In this document: positions 58,904 to 64,000 of the stretch, in pieces
Layout: each line of letters begins with the position of its first letter
How positions within the stretch are numbered: the stretch's first letter is position 1
Assembly (NCBI RefSeq): GCF_002951615.1
Contig: NZ_CP019062.1
Location: forward strand, 2,542,001-2,606,000
Direction of reading: 5' to 3'
Length of the DNA stretch: 64,000 bases
Source: Rahnella sikkimica
GTDB taxonomy: Bacteria > Pseudomonadota > Gammaproteobacteria > Enterobacterales > Enterobacteriaceae
Notes under the pieces: model-generated
What the model was told of the DNA's origin: nothing
The model's database searches: none
What the model saw: only the letters and a program-made list of their open reading frames with translations
Program-made: the position numbers and the translations under genes

Positions 58904-59236
58904 TTAGATAGACTTCATCGTGCCTTTTGGCAGAACTGCTGCCACGAAGTCACGCTTGATCATCACTTCGTTAGTGTCGTTCAGTGCGATAACCACGTAG
59001 CCGGTTTCAGCCACTTTCGTTACGCGACCGATCAAACCACCCGTGGTCATGACTTCGTCACCTTTACCGATGGAATCCATCAGTTTTTTGTGTTCTTTAG
59101 AACGCTTTTGCTGCGGGCGCAGGATCATGAAATAGAAAATCAGACCGAATACCACCAGCATGATAACCAGAGAGTAAGGACTTCCCTGTGATGTTGCGCC
59201 AGTCGCTGCGACAGCATCGGAAATGAAAAGACTCAT
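58904..59236 (-). CDS. yajC: Preprotein translocase subunit YajC
   Basis: 110 aa (E. coli 110). Single membrane helix (about 20-40, SLVIMLVVFGLIFYFMILRPQQ) and a cytoplasmic domain (VMTTGGLIGRV). Accessory subunit of SecDF. 27 bp before secD; separated from tgt by 163 bp with no clear terminator. Confidence 0.96.
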   Translation of the reverse strand: MSLFISDAVAATGATSQGSPYSLVIMLVVFGLIFYFMILRPQQKRSKEHKKLMDSIGKGDEVMTTGGLIGRVTKVAETGYVVIALNDTNEVMIKRDFVAAVLPKGTMKSI

Positions 59237-59399
59237 TTAAATTCCCTCATTGTTGTTGTGAAGCAAAATAGTTGTAAAAAATAACGATGATCCAGGCCGG
59301 TGTCTGGCGATGAAACGTCTCGCACAATACCCCAAAATGCCGGTTCAACAAATTATAAAATCGGCACCCCCTTGAGGAGATGCCGGCACGACAAAGAAA

Positions 59400-60620
<1,221 letters not shown>

Positions 60621-60638
60621 TTAACTGCTGATTCTGGG

Positions 60639-61709
60639 TTACTGACCCACCACTTCCTGGGGTGCCAGCGGGTTACGGTTGATGAACATCGCATCGCCAT
60701 AACTGAAGAAACGGTACTGCTCTGCCACCGCCTGTTGGTAAGCATTCATGGTATTTTTGTATCCGGCAAACGCCGACACCAGCATGATCAGCGTCGATTC
60801 TGGCAGGTGGAAATTAGTAATCAGGCAATCAATAACCTGATAATGGTATCCCGGATAAATGAAGATTTTAGTATCGCCAAAGAAGGGCGCGATCAGCGCG
60901 TCTTCACTGGCTTTCGCCGCGCTTTCCAGCGAACGAACTGACGTGGTGCCCACGGCCACCACTTTATTGCCGCGCGCTTTACAGGCCAGAACCGCATCCA
61001 CCACTTCCTGAGGCACTTCGGCGTACTCAGCGTGCATGATGTGGTCTTCGATGGCGTCAACGCGCACCGGCTGGAACGTCCCCGCGCCGACGTGCAGCGT
61101 GACAAACGCCAGCTCAACACCTTTTTCTTTCAGCGCATCCAGCAGCGGCTGGTCAAAGTGCAGACCGGCGGTCGGTGCGGCAACCGCGCCCGGACGTTCG
61201 CTGTAAACCGTCTGATACAGTTCACGATCAGCGTCTTCATCCGGACGGTCAATATAAGGCGGCAACGGCATGTGCCCGATTTCGTTGAGCAGTGTAAAGA
61301 CATCACGGTCTTCATTAAATTGCAGCTCAAAAAGGGTGTCGTGACGCGCCACCATTGTGGCTTTAATGTCTTCGTTATCACCCAGCAGCAGTTCAGCACC
61401 CGGCTTTGGCGATTTCGACGCGCGAACGTGCGCCAGAACGCGGTGCGAATCGAGCACACGCTCAACCAGCACTTCAATTTTACCGCCGCTGACTTTACGG
61501 CCAAAGACACGTGCCGGGATCACGCGGGTATTATTGAAAACCAGCAGATCGCCGGGCAGGATTTTATCGAGAATATCGGTGAACACGCCGTGCGTTAACT
61601 CACCGCTCGGCCCGTCAAGAGACAACAAACGACAGCCGCTGCGCTGGGTCTGCGGATAGCGGGCAATCAGGGATTCCGGGAGTTCAAAAGAAAAATCGGC
61701 AACACGCAT
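60639..61709 (-). CDS. queA: S-adenosylmethionine:tRNA ribosyltransferase-isomerase QueA
   Basis: 356 aa (E. coli 356). Transfers the ribosyl group of SAM to preQ1-tRNA to give epoxyqueuosine. Conserved [22 protein letters not shown] at the N-terminus (split here only for description), [24 protein letters not shown] and [17 protein letters not shown]. First gene of queA-tgt; divergent from acpH across 135 bp. Confidence 0.97.
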   Translation of the reverse strand: MRVADFSFELPESLIARYPQTQRSGCRLLSLDGPSGELTHGVFTDILDKILPGDLLVFNNTRVIPARVFGRKVSGGKIEVLVERVLDSHRVLAHVRASKSPKPGAELLLGDNEDIKATMVARHDTLFELQFNEDRDVFTLLNEIGHMPLPPYIDRPDEDADRELYQTVYSERPGAVAAPTAGLHFDQPLLDALKEKGVELAFVTLHVGAGTFQPVRVDAIEDHIMHAEYAEVPQEVVDAVLACKARGNKVVAVGTTSVRSLESAAKASEDALIAPFFGDTKIFIYPGYHYQVIDCLITNFHLPESTLIMLVSAFAGYKNTMNAYQQAVAEQYRFFSYGDAMFINRNPLAPQEVVGQ

Positions 61710-61844
61710 GGTTTTTCACTTCACTTTAACGACAAAAACAGGCGGCTTAGTCTAGTGGGACGGGGCATCCCCTGCAAGCTTATGCGCGAAGAAAGGCACC
61801 CGCTGCTCTGTCAGGGATCAACTTTCCTGCGTTATACTCGCCCG

Positions 61845-62426
61845 ATGAATTTTTTAGCCCACCTCCAGTTAGCATCTTTAGCCGACAGTTCCCTGCTGGG
61901 TAATCTGCTGGCGGATTTCGTTCGCGGTAATCCTGACGGGCAATACAGCCCGGAAATTGTCAGCGGGATCCGCATGCATCGACGCGTCGATGTCATGACC
62001 GATTCCCTGCCTGAAGTGAAAATTGCCCGCAGCTATTTTCGTGATGATTTCCGTCGCGTCTCGCCGATTACGCTCGATGTGGTCTGGGATCACTTCCTCT
62101 CGCGCCACTGGGATTCCCTGCATCCGCAACAGCCGCTGGAAGCGTTTATTGCCGCCTGTCAGCAGGAAATCGAGCCGCAACTTCCCGGCATGCCGGAACG
62201 TTTCCAGAACCTGAACAACTACATCTGGCCGCAGCGCTGGCTGGAGCGTTATGCCGTTCTGCCGTTTATCGGCGAAGTCCTGCAGGGCATGGCAAATCGC
62301 CGTCCGAAACTCAGCGCGCTGAGCGGTTCTTTTCACGATATCGAACTCAATTACGACGCACTTGAACAATTATTCTGGCAATTTTATCCGGTCATGATGC
62401 AACAGGCGAAAGATCGCCAGCTCTGA
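61845..62426 (+). CDS. acpH: Acyl carrier protein phosphodiesterase AcpH
   Basis: 193 aa (E. coli 193). HD-type phosphodiesterase that removes 4'-phosphopantetheine from holo-ACP. The metal site residues lie in [29 protein letters not shown] and [12 protein letters not shown]. The start ATG 61845 gives the family N-terminus; longer readings to 61755 are rejected. Divergent from queA, as in E. coli. Confidence 0.95.
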   Translation: MNFLAHLQLASLADSSLLGNLLADFVRGNPDGQYSPEIVSGIRMHRRVDVMTDSLPEVKIARSYFRDDFRRVSPITLDVVWDHFLSRHWDSLHPQQPLEAFIAACQQEIEPQLPGMPERFQNLNNYIWPQRWLERYAVLPFIGEVLQGMANRRPKLSALSGSFHDIELNYDALEQLFWQFYPVMMQQAKDRQL

Positions 62427-62516
62427 GGCACCGCCAGAAAATTGTGAGCGGGAACACAATTCCCTGCAAAACAAGATCTTGTTGTTAAAGAAGGTTGGGA
62501 CTTACGTCAAAGACTG

Positions 62517-62582
62517 ATAGCCGGATACTATCTGATTGATTGGTCTGAAGGGGTTTATTCACCCGAGCCTTGCCCCTATACT
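62517..62582 (+). promoter_or_regulatory. Putative OxyR site and promoter of the peroxiredoxin gene
   Basis: ATAG-CCGGATA-CTAT (62517-62531) fits the OxyR half-element ATAG-N7-CTAT exactly; after the required 7-bp spacer a weaker second element ATTGGTCTGAAGGGG follows to 62553. A -10 TATACT lies at 62577-62582, placing OxyR against the -35 region, the usual activating position. The transcript leader would be about 60 nt. Confidence 0.65.
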
Positions 62583-62648
62583 GGCAGTCGTTTTGTTCAC
62601 CCTTTCCTCTCACCTACGACACCCTCAAGGGTCTTAAAGGAGTAATTT

Positions 62649-63251
62649 ATGGTTCTGGTAACTCGCCCAGCCCCTGACTTTACCGCAGCAGCAGTACTTG
62701 GTAGCGGCGAAGTAGTTGAAAACTTCAACTTCAAGAAACACACAGCAGGCAAACCAACTGTTATCTTCTTCTGGCCAATGGACTTCACTTTTGTCTGTCC
62801 TTCTGAACTGATCGCTTTCGATCACCGTTACGAAGAATTCCAGAATCGTGGCGTAGAAGTTGTTGGTGTTTCCTTCGACTCCGAGTTCGTTCACAACGCA
62901 TGGCGTAACACGCCGGTTGAGAAAGGCGGTATCGGTCCTGTTAAATACGCCATGGTTGCTGATATCAAACGCGAAATTCAGAAAGCCTACGGTATCGAAC
63001 ATCCGGACGCTGGCGTTGCACTGCGCGGCTCTTTCCTGATCGACAAAGAAGGCGTTGTTCGTCACCAGGTCGTGAACGATCTGCCACTGGGTCGTAACAT
63101 CGACGAAATGCTGCGTATGGTTGACGCGCTGCAATTCCACGAAGAGCACGGCGAAGTGTGCCCGGCTCAGTGGGAAAAAGGCAAAAAAGGCATGGGCGCA
63201 TCTCCGGATGGCGTGGCTAAATACCTGTCTGAAAACGCTTCAAACCTGTAA
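62649..63251 (+). CDS. Typical 2-Cys peroxiredoxin (AhpC/TSA family)
   Basis: 200 aa. Peroxidatic Cys50 in DFTFVCPSE and resolving Cys171 in EVCPAQW define a typical 2-Cys peroxiredoxin that reduces H2O2 and organic peroxides. It is closer to the TSA/Prx1-like branch (KYAMVADIKREIQKAYGIE, GGIGPVKY) than to E. coli AhpC, which has 187 aa and an ahpF neighbour; there is no ahpF here, so thioredoxin is the likely reductant. The gene at this position beside acpH is common in Yersinia/Serratia. An OxyR-like site precedes it. Confidence 0.92.
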   Translation: MVLVTRPAPDFTAAAVLGSGEVVENFNFKKHTAGKPTVIFFWPMDFTFVCPSELIAFDHRYEEFQNRGVEVVGVSFDSEFVHNAWRNTPVEKGGIGPVKYAMVADIKREIQKAYGIEHPDAGVALRGSFLIDKEGVVRHQVVNDLPLGRNIDEMLRMVDALQFHEEHGEVCPAQWEKGKKGMGASPDGVAKYLSENASNL

Positions 63252-63276
63252 TCCCTTCACGGATTTAACGGTTATC

Positions 63277-63305
63277 AACGGTCAGCTTAGCTGGCCGTTT
63301 TTTTG
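63277..63305 (+). terminator. Rho-independent terminator of the peroxiredoxin gene
   Basis: AACGGTCAGC-TTA-GCTGGCCGTT (one G-U pair) followed by TTTTT. Confidence 0.9.
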
Positions 63306-63516
63306 CACCGGATTTGTCCCGATCACATTTTCCCGCCTCACCGACTCGTTTCCTCTCATTTACGTCTACGCTAAAAACGTCCGGTTATCGCCAGAATGGC
63401 GTGCGCTTTGCATAAATTTCTCCGGCGAACGGAACAACATCGCCATTAAAAAAGCGTTATCACACAATAACCTGAAGGTTATGACTCTAAAAGACAGGGT
63501 ATAAACAGGAGTTTGA

Positions 63517-64000
63517 ATGTTACGGAATCCATGGAAAAAATCAGTCCTCGCACTGGCAATGCTGACCAGCCTCCCGCTGTACGCGGCATCTAATCCGGCG
63601 GTCGAAGCCAAAAACGGAATGGTCGTCACCTCGCAATATCTTGCCTCACAGGTCGGCGTCGATATTCTGAAAATGGGCGGAAACGCCATTGATGCCGCCG
63701 TGGCCGTCGGTTACGCGCAGGCCGTCGTCAACCCATGTTGTGGCAATATCGGCGGCGGTGGCTTCATGACGGTGCATCTTGCTGATGGAAAAGACACATT
63801 TATCAATTTTCGTGAAACTGCGCCCGCTGCCGCCAGCGCCAATATGTATCTTGATGCCGACGGCAATGTGAAAAAAGGAGCCAGCCTTTACGGCTATCTG
63901 GCTGCAGGCGTGCCGGGAACCGTACTGGGGATGGACACCGTGCAGAAGGAATACGGCAAACTGACCCGCCAGCAGGTCATGGCTCCGGCGATTAAGCTGG
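63517..64000 (+). CDS. ggt: Gamma-glutamyltransferase, 5' part (cut by window edge)
   Basis: 161 codons of a periplasmic gamma-glutamyltransferase that cleaves glutathione and gamma-glutamyl peptides. The N-terminus MLRNPWKKSVLALAMLTSLPLYA is a Sec signal peptide; the mature protein begins near ASNPAVEAKNGMVVT. GGNAIDAAVAVGYAQAVVNP, GNIGGGGFM and FRETAPAAA are strong family motifs. The catalytic Thr, at the start of the small subunit, is beyond the window. Ribosome site CAGGAG before ATG 63517. Confidence 0.95.
   Translation, partial: MLRNPWKKSVLALAMLTSLPLYAASNPAVEAKNGMVVTSQYLASQVGVDILKMGGNAIDAAVAVGYAQAVVNPCCGNIGGGGFMTVHLADGKDTFINFRETAPAAASANMYLDADGNVKKGASLYGYLAAGVPGTVLGMDTVQKEYGKLTRQQVMAPAIKL

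Overview
The window is a 64 kb piece of chromosome from a member of the order Enterobacterales. Gene content and order from the 4.5S RNA gene to acpH match the E. coli 9-10.5 minute region almost gene for gene, in inverted orientation. Protein sequences, the presence of a DecR-linked cysteine-lyase-type gene, a peroxiredoxin next to acpH, and a dispersed palindromic repeat point to a Yersiniaceae-like genus (Rahnella, Serratia, Ewingella, Rouxiella type). The genus is inferred from general resemblance and was not searched. I see no prophage, insertion sequence, CRISPR array, tRNA or rRNA.

Left end (1-7.2 kb) is the accessory part. It has a Zur-box-controlled metal ABC transporter that begins with a tiny membrane-protein ORF, an unrecognised 117-aa protein, the tomB-hha pair (without the acrAB genes that flank it in E. 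coli), and an adenine-salvage module (LysR regulator, adenine deaminase, NCS2 purine permease).

From 7.2 to 24 kb come the 4.5S RNA (ffs), atl, ybaY, tesB, the sigma-54/NtrC-controlled glnK-amtB operon, the mdlAB exporter, decR with a divergent PLP enzyme, cof, ybaE, queC, fadM, ybaV and ppiD. From 24 to 31.7 kb lies the protein quality-control block hupB, lon, clpX, clpP, tig, bolA, with sigma-32-type promoters in front of lon and clpP. From 31.9 to 44.8 kb come yajG, ampG, the cytochrome bo3 operon cyoABCDE, yajR, an extra Gfo/Idh/MocA oxidoreductase, yajQ, panE and yajL.

From 44.9 to 64 kb come thiI, then xseB-ispA-dxs (isoprenoid precursor synthesis) and yajO; pgpA, thiL, nusB, ribE, ribD and nrdR on the opposite strand; yajI; the queA-tgt-yajC-secD-secF cluster (queuosine and protein export); acpH; an OxyR-site-preceded peroxiredoxin; and the 5' part of ggt.

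The main points of interest are: a one-base deletion in the A-run at codons 2-4 of xseB that breaks the gene; a coupled 35-aa ORF under a Zur operator; two diverged copies of a ~125-bp hairpin repeat with compensatory base changes; large inverted repeats in the thiI-xseB gap and the tig leader; and a cluster of palindromes plus a CRP-like site in front of cyoA.
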